From: Hyphomicrobiales bacterium
GTDB lineage: Bacteria; Pseudomonadota; Alphaproteobacteria; Rhizobiales; Xanthobacteraceae
Length of the DNA: 5,091 nucleotides
Assembly: GCA_003164375.1 (NCBI GenBank)
Contig: PLTE01000327.1
Location: 1 to 5,091 of the forward strand
Reading direction: 5' to 3'
Shown in pieces: positions 1 to 4,907 of this stretch. Position 1 is the first letter of the stretch; every line of letters starts with the position of its first letter. Both the position numbers and the translations under genes were made by a program. The notes below the pieces were generated by a model that saw nothing but the letters and a program-made list of their open reading frames with translations, ran no database searches and was not told the DNA's origin.

Positions 1-514
1 GCTTGACGAACCACGACACCATGCCGGGATTGGCGCCGCAGCAGGACACCGCCGTGCTGCCACCGGGATTCTTGCGGCGCGCCGTCAGCACGGTTTCGCG
101 CAGCGCATAGTTCGAGCGTGCTTCAGGACCGACCTTGGAATCGAAGTAAAAGCCCGGCCACGGCTCGACCACGGTGTCGATGTAAAGCGCGCCGATCTCG
201 CGGCAGAATTCCATCAGTTCGAGCGAGGAGGTGTCGACCGACAGATTGACGCAAAAACCCTGACCGCCGCCTTCGGTGAGCAGCGGGGTAAGCAGCTTGC
301 GGTAATTGTCGCGCGTGACGGCTTGGTGAATGAAGCGGATGCCGCGGTCGTCCAACAGTTTGCGGTCCTTATCCTCGGGGTCGATGACCACGAAGCGGGA
401 TTTGTCATAAGCGAAATGACGCTCGATCAAAGGCAGCGTGCCTTTGCCGATCGAGCCGAAACCGACCATCACGATAGGGCCGGTGATGCGGGCGTGAACG
501 GGCCATTCGGTCAT
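1..514 (-). CDS. hss: Homospermidine synthase, N-terminal 171 residues (3' end runs off the window)
   Basis: This gene makes sym-homospermidine from two putrescines (or putrescine plus spermidine) in an NAD-dependent cytosolic reaction. The frame is open from the ATG at 514 to base 1, giving 171 codons; the family is about 470-480 residues, so roughly the last 300 are missing. The dinucleotide-binding glycine motif GFGSIG is at residues 18-23 in a Rossmann start. NLSVDTSS is at 90-97, VVEPW at 115-119 and CCGANPGM at 158-165. D94, E117 and N162 fall at the positions I recall as active-site residues of the Blastochloris viridis enzyme, and the alignment from memory is nearly gap-free. The start is supported by GGAGG nine bases upstream. 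It is the third gene of a minus-strand set after ornithine decarboxylase and a GNAT protein, so the substrate-producing enzyme is upstream in the same unit. The saccharopine dehydrogenase fold is shared with carboxynorspermidine synthase, but the specific motifs favour homospermidine synthase. Confidence 0.95.
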   Translation of the reverse strand, partial: MTEWPVHARITGPIVMVGFGSIGKGTLPLIERHFAYDKSRFVVIDPEDKDRKLLDDRGIRFIHQAVTRDNYRKLLTPLLTEGGGQGFCVNLSVDTSSLELMEFCREIGALYIDTVVEPWPGFYFDSKVGPEARSNYALRETVLTARRKNPGGSTAVSCCGANPGMVSWFVK

Positions 515-523
515 AATTCGAAG

Positions 524-528
524 CCTCC
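524..528 (-). promoter_or_regulatory. Shine-Dalgarno of homospermidine synthase
   Basis: GGAGG on the minus strand lies 9 bases upstream of the ATG at 514. It fixes the start and gives the gene its own ribosome entry although it lies in an apparent operon. Confidence 0.8.
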
Positions 529-572
529 GACAGCGATAACGGTGATATCCGCGGTAATGACGACACGGAAGA

Positions 573-608
573 GACGCCGCGGACTTTGTCTGCGGCGTCC
601 CCGTTTTT
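573..608 (+). terminator. Strong hairpin with T-tract, terminator-like on the plus strand
   Basis: GACGCCGCGGAC (573-584), loop TTT, GTCTGCGGCGTC (588-599) form a 12-bp stem, followed by CCCG and five T (604-608). On the plus strand pair 581/591 is a G-U wobble; on the minus strand the same pair is a C-A mismatch, and no T-tract follows there. Strand asymmetry therefore favours plus-strand termination, yet both flanking genes (GNAT and hss) run on the minus strand. In the minus-strand operon transcript it would sit 24 nt after the GNAT stop and about 45 nt before the hss Shine-Dalgarno, where it could still fold as a processing or stability element. Confidence 0.55.
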
Positions 609-622
609 CTAGGTTCGCCTAA

Positions 623-1192
623 TTAGGCCGCGAGCGAACGCCGGTCCTGTGATGCCAGATCCTGCGCCACCAGAGCCGCAAGGTCGGGTGCGGGCGCCGA
701 CCGGCCCGTGGCGCCGATCAGACCGCGGGCACCGTCGAGTGCGCCGGGCTGGAGCGCGAGCGCGAGCAGCCGGTTGCGATCGAAACGACCGGGCATCCAC
801 AAATCGCCGGTCGCCGCGGCCGTGAAGCCGAAACGGCCGTAATAAGCCGCATCACCGACCAGAAGGATCGCGCAATGACCGGCCATGCGCGCACGCGCGA
901 TCGCACGCCGCATCAGCGTCGTTCCGATGCCGCAGTTACGGTTTTGCGAATGGACCGCGAGCGGGCCGAGCAGCAGCGCCTCGCGCCCCGGACCGGCGCT
1001 GACGTGCCACAGCCGGACCGTCGCCACGACTCGGCCTTGGTCGACCGCGACCAGCGACAGCCCATTCGCCGGCAGACGGCCTTCGCGCAACCGTTCGGAG
1101 GTTTTGGCGAAACGCGCCGCGCCATAGGCCTCGTCGAGCAGCGTCTCGCGCGCTGCGATATCGGCGCGTTTTTCTTCCCGGATGGTCACCAT
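623..1192 (-). CDS. GNAT-family N-acetyltransferase, YhbS-like
   Basis: This 189-residue protein is predicted to move an acetyl group from acetyl-CoA to an amine or N-terminus; the substrate cannot be read from sequence. The GNAT core is clear: beta-4 LLLGPLAVHSQ at 73-83, the pyrophosphate-binding loop R-N-C-G-I-G at 85-90 (matching R/Q-x-x-G-x-G/A), helix TTLMRRAIARAR to 102, then LLVGDAAYYGRFGF at 110-123, typical of the COG3153/YhbS group. The C-terminal 60 residues are alanine- and leucine-rich, without a motif I know. The ATG at 1192 has AAAGGAG six bases upstream. The gene lies 97 bases after ornithine decarboxylase and 108 bases before homospermidine synthase on the same strand. That suggests a link to polyamines, for example polyamine acetylation, but this is inference from position only. 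No membrane segment or signal peptide is seen. Confidence 0.88.
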   Translation of the reverse strand: MVTIREEKRADIAARETLLDEAYGAARFAKTSERLREGRLPANGLSLVAVDQGRVVATVRLWHVSAGPGREALLLGPLAVHSQNRNCGIGTTLMRRAIARARMAGHCAILLVGDAAYYGRFGFTAAATGDLWMPGRFDRNRLLALALQPGALDGARGLIGATGRSAPAPDLAALVAQDLASQDRRSLAA

Positions 1193-1198
1193 GATCCG

Positions 1199-1205
1199 CT
1201 CCTTT
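1199..1205 (-). promoter_or_regulatory. Shine-Dalgarno of the GNAT gene
   Basis: AAAGGAG on the minus strand ends 6 bases before the ATG at 1192, supporting that start over downstream candidates. Confidence 0.75.
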
Positions 1206-1234
1206 CGGCTCTGGCGCCCCGGCGCGCCGTCCTT

Positions 1235-1258
1235 CCCTCCCCCGGGTGCGGGGAAGGG
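1235..1258 (-). repeat. GC-rich intercistronic hairpin between the decarboxylase and GNAT genes
   Basis: On the minus strand CCCTTCCCCG, loop CACC, CGGGGGAGGG pair as a 10-bp stem with one G-U wobble; on the plus strand that position is a C-A mismatch, so the RNA of the minus-strand genes folds better. It starts about 30 nt after the decarboxylase stop. A second 5-bp GC hairpin (GGCGC 1213-1217 with GCGCC 1224-1228) lies between it and the GNAT Shine-Dalgarno. No T-tract follows, so a simple intrinsic terminator is unlikely; partial termination, processing or an interspersed repeat copy remain possible. Confidence 0.45.
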
Positions 1259-1289
1259 CTAGGCAAAGCAGCGCCGGAGCGAGGGGGTC

Positions 1290-2432
1290 TCAGATGTGGA
1301 AGGTCCGCAGCGGTTGGAAGCCGTTGAAGGCCACCGCTGCGTAGGTCGCGGTATAGGCGCCGGTGCCTTCGATCAGGACCTTGTCGCCGATCTCAAGGCT
1401 GATCGGCAGGTCGTAAGGCCGCTTCTCGTACAGCACGTCGGCTGAATCGCAGGTCGGACCGGCAAGCACGCATGGACCGACCTCATCGCCGTCGCGTGGC
1501 GTCTTGATCGGGTAGCGGATCGACTCGTCCATGGTTTCGGCGAGCCCGCCGAATTTGCCGATGTCGAGATAGACCCAACGCACGTGATCGTGCTCGCTCT
1601 TGTTCGATACCAGCACGACTTCGGCCTCGATCAGGCCGGCATTGCCGACCATGCCGCGGCCCGGCTCGATGATCGTTTCCGGGATGCGGTTGCCGAAATG
1701 CTTACGCAGCGCCTTGAAGATCGAGCGGCCATAGGACTCCACCGCCGGCACATCGCGCAGATACTTGGTCGGGAAGCCGCCGCCCAAATTGACCATTGTC
1801 AGGTTGATGCCGCGATCGGCGCAGGCGCGAAAGATCGCCGACGCCGACTTCAGCGCTTCATCCCAGGCCGCCGTGCGGCGCTGCTGCGAGCCGACATGAA
1901 ACGACACACCGCAAGGCTCGAGCCCGAGCTTTTGCGCATGGTCGAGCACGTCGACGGCCATCTCCGGATCGCAACCGAACTTCCGCGACAGCGGCCATTC
2001 GGCGCCAGCGCAGCCGAACAGAAAGCGGCAGAACACTTTGGCGCCGGGCGCTGAGCGGCCGATCTTGTCGACCTCGGCCTTGCAGTCGACCGCGAACAGC
2101 CGAACGCCGAGCGCGTAGGCGCGCGCGATGTCGCGTTCCTTCTTGATCGTGTTGCCGAAGGAAATGCGCTCGGACGTGGCGCCGGCCGCAAGCGCCATCT
2201 CGATCTCGGCGACCGAGGCGGTGTCGAAGCAGGAGCCCAGCGCGGCGAGCAGCGACAACAGCTCGGGCGCCGGGTTCGCCTTAACGGCATAGAACACCCG
2301 GCTATCCGGCAGGGCCTTGGCAAAAGCACGATAGTTTTCGCGCACGACGTCGAGATCGACGACAAGGCAAGGCCCATCGTCGAGGCCCTCGTCGTGGCGG
2401 TGACGCAGAAAGTCGCGGATGCGCTCGGTCAT
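1290..2432 (-). CDS. odc: Ornithine decarboxylase (fold type III PLP enzyme)
   Basis: This 380-residue enzyme is predicted to decarboxylate L-ornithine to putrescine in the cytosol, using pyridoxal phosphate; some relatives also accept lysine. The Schiff-base lysine is K51 in VFYAVKANP (47-54). H179 in SFHVGSQ would stack on the cofactor, the glycine loop is LGGGF (216-220), and the phosphate-binding EPGRG is at 256-260. The catalytic cysteine C328 lies in TCDSADVL (327-334), and GAYT (358-361) carries the C-terminal cofactor-contacting tyrosine. Length matches the compact eukaryote-like bacterial ornithine decarboxylases. The frame can be extended to a TTG at 2459, but ATG 2432 is chosen because AAGGAG ends eight bases before it and the family begins near here. 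It is the first gene of a polyamine set ending in homospermidine synthase, which consumes its product. The long structured leader upstream suggests control after transcription start. The lysine/ornithine preference cannot be settled by eye, but the hss neighbour favours ornithine. Confidence 0.95.
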   Translation of the reverse strand: MTERIRDFLRHRHDEGLDDGPCLVVDLDVVRENYRAFAKALPDSRVFYAVKANPAPELLSLLAALGSCFDTASVAEIEMALAAGATSERISFGNTIKKERDIARAYALGVRLFAVDCKAEVDKIGRSAPGAKVFCRFLFGCAGAEWPLSRKFGCDPEMAVDVLDHAQKLGLEPCGVSFHVGSQQRRTAAWDEALKSASAIFRACADRGINLTMVNLGGGFPTKYLRDVPAVESYGRSIFKALRKHFGNRIPETIIEPGRGMVGNAGLIEAEVVLVSNKSEHDHVRWVYLDIGKFGGLAETMDESIRYPIKTPRDGDEVGPCVLAGPTCDSADVLYEKRPYDLPISLEIGDKVLIEGTGAYTATYAAVAFNGFQPLRTFHI

Positions 2433-2440
2433 GGGAGCCG

Positions 2441-2446
2441 CTCCTT
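2441..2446 (-). promoter_or_regulatory. Shine-Dalgarno that decides the decarboxylase start
   Basis: AAGGAG on the minus strand is 8 bases before ATG 2432. It lies inside the nine-codon extension that a TTG start at 2459 would add, so it argues for ATG 2432. Confidence 0.8.
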
Positions 2447-2460
2447 CATCCAGGTTCAAG

Positions 2461-2489
2461 GGGCCAAGCTACGAATAGCCGTTTGGCCC
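2461..2489 (-). promoter_or_regulatory. Leader hairpin with UUCG loop just upstream of the decarboxylase ribosome site
   Basis: On the minus strand GGGCCAA, bulge ACG, GCTA, loop TTCG, TAGC, TTGGCCC pair as 11 bp with one 3-nt bulge. It ends 14 nt before the AAGGAG site and 28 nt before the ATG. There is no following T-run, so it is not a terminator; a role in translation control or RNA stability is the likelier reading. Confidence 0.6.
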
Positions 2490-2540
2490 GGCGTTGAAGT
2501 TCAGCCGACCACGCTCGCGCGCAGACGGCCGGCGTCAGCG

Positions 2541-2588
2541 GCCAAAGAGCTTGGCGCCTGCCGTGCGATGGGGACACGGTGCAGGCGC
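2541..2588 (-). promoter_or_regulatory. Two abutting hairpins in the decarboxylase leader
   Basis: The first on the minus strand is GCGCCTG, bulge CA, CCGTG, 9-nt loop, CACGG, CAGGCGC: 12 bp with one 2-nt bulge (2588-2554). Directly after it GCCAAG, loop CTC, TTTGGC pair as 6 bp (2555-2541) with a terminal G-U that is an A-C mismatch on the plus strand. They share bases 2554-2555, so they either stack or compete at the junction. No T-tract follows. Confidence 0.55.
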
Positions 2589-2765
2589 GCGGCGCTTCAA
2601 ACCGAGATGCTGCCTTGGATTGGAGCGGGAGAACCCGTTCCGCACGGCCGGCAAGATGGACAAGCCTCTTCGGGTGCTGACCTGTGGACGGCCAACGAGA
2701 CCAAAAAAGCCCGCTCCGTCGTTGCTTTAAGCCGCGTCCCCCGTTGAGCGCGGGGTGCGCCGGTT

Positions 2766-2819
2766 TCGCCTCCGGCTGCCGATCACGTAGTGAGGTTGTA
2801 AACTTCCAACCTCAGGCGA
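2766..2819 (-). repeat. Nested inverted repeats
   Basis: TGAGGTTG (2791-2798) and CAACCTCA (2807-2814) form a perfect 8-bp inverted repeat with an 8-base spacer. TCGCCT (2766-2771) and AGGCGA (2814-2819) can enclose it as an outer 6-bp helix. Both fit a folded RNA in the decarboxylase leader. As DNA, the inner dyad also resembles a regulator operator (MerR-type sites have this look), which I cannot decide between. Confidence 0.45.
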
Positions 2820-2820
2820 C

Positions 2821-2839
2821 TGTCCGGCCTCTTGTCCGG
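2821..2839. repeat. Short direct repeat TGTCCGG, 12-base period
   Basis: TGTCCGG occurs at 2821-2827 and again at 2833-2839, just inside the expected transcript start of the decarboxylase leader. TCCGG (2823-2827) can also pair with CCGGA (2836-2840) as a 5-bp hairpin. It could be a half-site pair for a regulator or part of the leader structure; chance is possible at this length. Confidence 0.25.
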
Positions 2840-2891
2840 ATGCCTACCGATCGAGACACGGCCACAGGCACGTGCGAATTTGGGCGACCGG

Positions 2892-2942
2892 CAAATAGTC
2901 GCATTAAACTTTCATTGCAAGAAAATTCGACGCGAGAGTCAA
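2892..2942 (-). promoter_or_regulatory. Candidate sigma-70-type promoter(s) for the decarboxylase operon
   Basis: Two overlapping minus-strand matches sit in the only AT-rich part of the intergenic region. One is TTGACT (2942-2937), 17-base spacer, TGCAAT (2919-2914). The other is TTGCAA (2920-2915), 17-base spacer, TATTTG (2897-2892). Either would start transcription about 450-475 nt upstream of ATG 2432. Both -10 boxes are imperfect. I see no equally good plus-strand promoter for the divergent gene at 3055. Confidence 0.4.
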
Positions 2943-2952
2943 AAATTTCTTG
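2918..2952. repeat. Inverted repeat CAAGAAA-N21-TTTCTTG over the promoter
   Basis: CAAGAAA (2918-2924) and TTTCTTG (2946-2952) are perfect inverted copies separated by 21 bases, both AT-rich in a GC-rich region. They overlap and flank the -35 boxes of the candidate decarboxylase promoter, so an operator is conceivable. Confidence 0.3.
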
Positions 2953-2983
2953 CGCGCGACCATGTTCGCGCGCACGCGCGCGC
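2951..2983 (+). repeat. CG-alternating hairpin upstream of the plus-strand gene
   Basis: TGCGCGCG (2951-2958), loop ACCATGTT, CGCGCGCA (2967-2974) make a perfect 8-bp hairpin. Bases 2967-2983 are an unbroken pyrimidine-purine alternation, mostly CG. The loop contains the in-frame ATG 2962, which has no Shine-Dalgarno, another reason to prefer ATG 3055 for the gene downstream. Confidence 0.45.
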
Positions 2984-3054
2984 CGCTTTCCGCGACCGCG
3001 TGGCTTGTGATAGGTGCGAAGGTCTCGTCCAACTCGCTTCCGACAGGTGCCGCG

Positions 3055-4032
3055 ATGCCTTCTTTACCGATCACCTTCGCGTGCGGTCTCTACGACCGCA
3101 TGCTGGCGCTGCAAACCGGCGACATCAAACCCGACGGCATCGATCTCGACTTCCTCGTCATCGATAATCCGCGCGAGATTTTCGACCGGATGAATAACAA
3201 GCTCGAATTCGGCGCCTGCGAAATGTCGAGCTCGGAGTTTGTCAGCCGCTTTGCCGCCGATAAGCTGCCTTATGTGGCGTTGCCGGTGTTCGCTTCGCGG
3301 GTGTTTCGCCACGGCTTTATCGTCGTCAATCGCAACTTCGTGAAATCGGCGGCGGACCTTGCCGGCAAGCGGATCGGCGTGCCGCTCTATACCCAGACCG
3401 CCGCGATCTTCGTCCGCGGCTTGATGCAGCACGATCTCGGCGTCGACCTCTCCGGCATCGAATGGGTGCAGGGCGCAGTCAACGAGCCGGGCGCCTACGG
3501 CCATCCTTCGGTGATGCCGCTGCTCAAGCCGGTCAACGTCACGCCGAACCAGAGCGGCAAGTCGCTGAGCGACCTGCTCGAAGCCGGCGAGATCCACGCC
3601 ATCATCGGCTCGAACCTGCCGCACGCGCTCAAGCGCCATCCCGACGTGGTGCGACTATTCCCCGATTACCGCGCCCGGGAGCAGGATTATTTCCGCCGCA
3701 CCAAGATATTCCCGATCATGCATTTGATCGTCATCCGCAACGACATCTACCAGCGCCATCCCGAGGTCGCGGCAAGTCTCTACAAGGCCTTCGACGCGGC
3801 GAAGAACCGCGCGCTGGAGAAAATGCGCTATCCTGGCACGCTGCGCTACATGCTGCCTTGGCTACCCGACGATATCGAGCAGATCGACGATTTGTTCGGC
3901 GGCGATTGCTGGCCCTATGGCCTAGAGCCGAACCGGCCTACGCTTGAGGCCTTGGTGGCCTACATGGCCGAGCAGGGCCTGATCGCAGAGCCGATCCCGA
4001 TCGAGAAGCTGTTCGTGCCGACTTTCGGCTAG
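3055..4032 (+). CDS. 4,5-dihydroxyphthalate decarboxylase-family / NMT1-like substrate-binding-fold protein
   Basis: This 325-residue protein belongs to the family annotated as 4,5-dihydroxyphthalate decarboxylase or ABC transporter substrate-binding protein, which has the periplasmic-binding-protein type II fold. Seen: GLYDRM at 11-16, CEMSSSEF at 55-62, SRVFRHGF at 81-88, the hinge-like GKRIGVPLYTQTAA at 104-117, SGKSLSDLLEAGEI at 167-180, RTKIFPIMHL at 215-224 and a C-terminal WPYGLEPNRPTLEAL at 286-300. These match my memory of the family closely. The frame is open to a TTG at 2950 and an ATG at 2962, but ATG 3055 is chosen: the family begins at about this point and AGGTG lies seven bases before. 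With this start there is no signal peptide, which favours a cytosolic enzyme-like role over transport; the longer forms give a weak hydrophobic stretch only. No transporter genes are adjacent. The phthalate substrate should not be assumed; the true reaction is unknown to me. Confidence 0.85.
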   Translation: MPSLPITFACGLYDRMLALQTGDIKPDGIDLDFLVIDNPREIFDRMNNKLEFGACEMSSSEFVSRFAADKLPYVALPVFASRVFRHGFIVVNRNFVKSAADLAGKRIGVPLYTQTAAIFVRGLMQHDLGVDLSGIEWVQGAVNEPGAYGHPSVMPLLKPVNVTPNQSGKSLSDLLEAGEIHAIIGSNLPHALKRHPDVVRLFPDYRAREQDYFRRTKIFPIMHLIVIRNDIYQRHPEVAASLYKAFDAAKNRALEKMRYPGTLRYMLPWLPDDIEQIDDLFGGDCWPYGLEPNRPTLEALVAYMAEQGLIAEPIPIEKLFVPTFG

Positions 4033-4889
4033 CCCGCCGCGGCACGGCGCAAGGCGCGCTCGACCATGACGCCGATCAGAGTTTTGCGATAGCGGCCGGT
4101 GGCGTGGATGTCGTCCGGCGGATCGACGGCGGCAGACGCTGTGGCCTCGGCTTTGGCGATCGTCGCCGCGGCGACGATGTTGCCGTTGAGAACCTGCTCC
4201 ACCGCCGTCAAGCGCAGCGGCCGGTCGGCGACCCCGATGGCGCCGACATGGCTGCCGACTGCCTTGCCGTCATCGTCCTGGTCGTAAAACAACGCTGCCG
4301 CCGCCAGCGCGAAGTCGCCGCGGCGGCGGGCGAATTCGACAAAGCCGAAGCGGCGTCGTGCCGGCCAGGCCGGGAACCGGATTTCCGTAATGATTTCGTC
4401 GGGCGTGAGCGCGGTCGTCAGCGGGCCGCGAAAGAAATCCTCAGCTGCGAGCACGCGCGCGCCGGCTTGGCCGACGACGACGATCTTGGCCGCGCAAGTG
4501 ACGGCGATGCCGGGCAGTTCGGCGGCGGGATCGGCATGCGCCAGACTGCCGCCGACCGTGCCGCGATTGCGGATCTGGTAATGCGCGACATGCCCGACGG
4601 CCGCCACCAGGAGCGGATGCGCCTGAAGCAACCGCGCGTCTTCGAGGATGTCGCGCCAGCGCACCATGGCGCCGAGCGCGACGCCGTCGTCGGCGATTCT
4701 GATCTGCCGCAGCTCCGAAACTTTGCGCAGATCGACGAGGAGCGACGGCGCGGCGACGCGAAACGCCAGCATCGGCACCAGGCTCTGGCCGCCGGCCAGC
4801 GGCTTCGCCTCGCCGTCGTGCGCGGCCAGAAGCGCTACGGCTTCGGCGATGCTCGCCGGGCAGATATATTCGAAGGGCGGAAGTTTCAT
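4029..4889 (-). CDS. FAD-binding medium subunit of a xanthine dehydrogenase/CO dehydrogenase-family molybdenum hydroxylase
   Basis: This 286-residue protein is the CoxM/CutM-type subunit that carries FAD and passes electrons from the iron-sulfur small subunit to the acceptor. FAD pyrophosphate-binding motifs are AGGQSLVPML at 32-41 and RNRGTVGGSLAHADPAAELP at 107-126. DEIITEIRFP lies at 164-173, RRGDFALAAAAL at 189-200 and the C-terminal YRKTLIGVMVERAL at 267-280, all in family order; length is typical. The only in-frame ATG near the expected start is 4889; GGAGG is 13 bases upstream, rather far. Its usual partners, the molybdopterin large subunit and the 2Fe-2S small subunit, are not in the window. 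The gene is last on its strand, so they should lie beyond the right edge or elsewhere. A GMC oxidoreductase ends 51 bases upstream. The substrate is unknown; an aldehyde or N-heterocycle is usual for the family. Its stop shares CTAG with the convergent gene. Confidence 0.93.
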   Translation of the reverse strand: MKLPPFEYICPASIAEAVALLAAHDGEAKPLAGGQSLVPMLAFRVAAPSLLVDLRKVSELRQIRIADDGVALGAMVRWRDILEDARLLQAHPLLVAAVGHVAHYQIRNRGTVGGSLAHADPAAELPGIAVTCAAKIVVVGQAGARVLAAEDFFRGPLTTALTPDEIITEIRFPAWPARRRFGFVEFARRRGDFALAAAALFYDQDDDGKAVGSHVGAIGVADRPLRLTAVEQVLNGNIVAAATIAKAEATASAAVDPPDDIHATGRYRKTLIGVMVERALRRAAAG

Positions 4890-4902
4890 GAAATGCTCAT
4901 CG

Positions 4903-4907
4903 CCTCC
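4903..4907 (-). promoter_or_regulatory. Possible Shine-Dalgarno of the medium subunit, long spacing
   Basis: GGAGG on the minus strand is 13 bases before ATG 4889. An out-of-frame ATG two bases after GGAGG opens only a four-codon frame (M-S-I-S then TGA, whose TG overlaps the real ATG), so 4889 remains the start. Confidence 0.5.

Larger units (their letters stand above)
2433..2885 (-). promoter_or_regulatory. Long structured 5' leader of the ornithine decarboxylase gene (candidate speF-type RNA)
   Basis: About 450 bases separate the likely promoter from the decarboxylase start, with no convincing gene on either strand. On the minus strand there is no ATG between 2461 and 2880, while several hairpins can form: 2461-2489, 2541-2555, 2554-2588, 2739-2755 and a nested element at 2766-2819. 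Two of them contain wobble pairs or a UUCG loop that favour the minus-strand RNA. Alphaproteobacterial ornithine decarboxylase genes are known to be preceded by a conserved RNA called the speF motif (found by comparative genomics; function unproven). Position and structure fit such a leader, but I cannot match the consensus from memory, so membership is inference. Confidence 0.5.

Noticed and set aside
323..622. Plus-strand 99-codon frame overlapping homospermidine synthase and ending near the terminator-like hairpin
   Set aside because: Tempting as the gene served by the plus-strand terminator, but most of it is antisense to hss, it has no ribosome site that I can see, and its stop at 620-622 lies beyond the T-tract.
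875..1327. Plus-strand frame antisense to the GNAT gene
   Set aside because: Shadow of a recognised gene; composition is typical of an antisense frame in GC-rich DNA.
2433..2459. Nine-codon N-terminal extension of the decarboxylase from TTG 2459
   Set aside because: The AAGGAG ribosome site lies within it, correctly spaced for ATG 2432, and the TTG has no such site.
2446..2577. 43-codon minus-strand frame from GTG 2577 ending 13 bases before the decarboxylase ATG, a possible leader peptide
   Set aside because: No ribosome site precedes the GTG, and the open frame is expected by chance in GC-rich DNA; it also runs through the strong hairpins.
2394..2747. Plus-strand open frames at 2394-2747, 2494-2730 and 2684-3010
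   Set aside because: Overlap the decarboxylase start and its leader, lack ribosome sites, low-complexity Arg/Ala/Pro composition; no recognisable family.
2950..3054. Longer start (TTG 2950 or ATG 2962) for the plus-strand gene, with a weak hydrophobic stretch
   Set aside because: No Shine-Dalgarno at either, ATG 2962 lies in a CG hairpin loop, and remembered family members begin near residue 36 of the long form.
3064..3639. 191-codon minus-strand frame inside the dihydroxyphthalate-family gene
   Set aside because: Arg/His/Asp-rich shadow of codon bias in a clearly recognised gene on the other strand.
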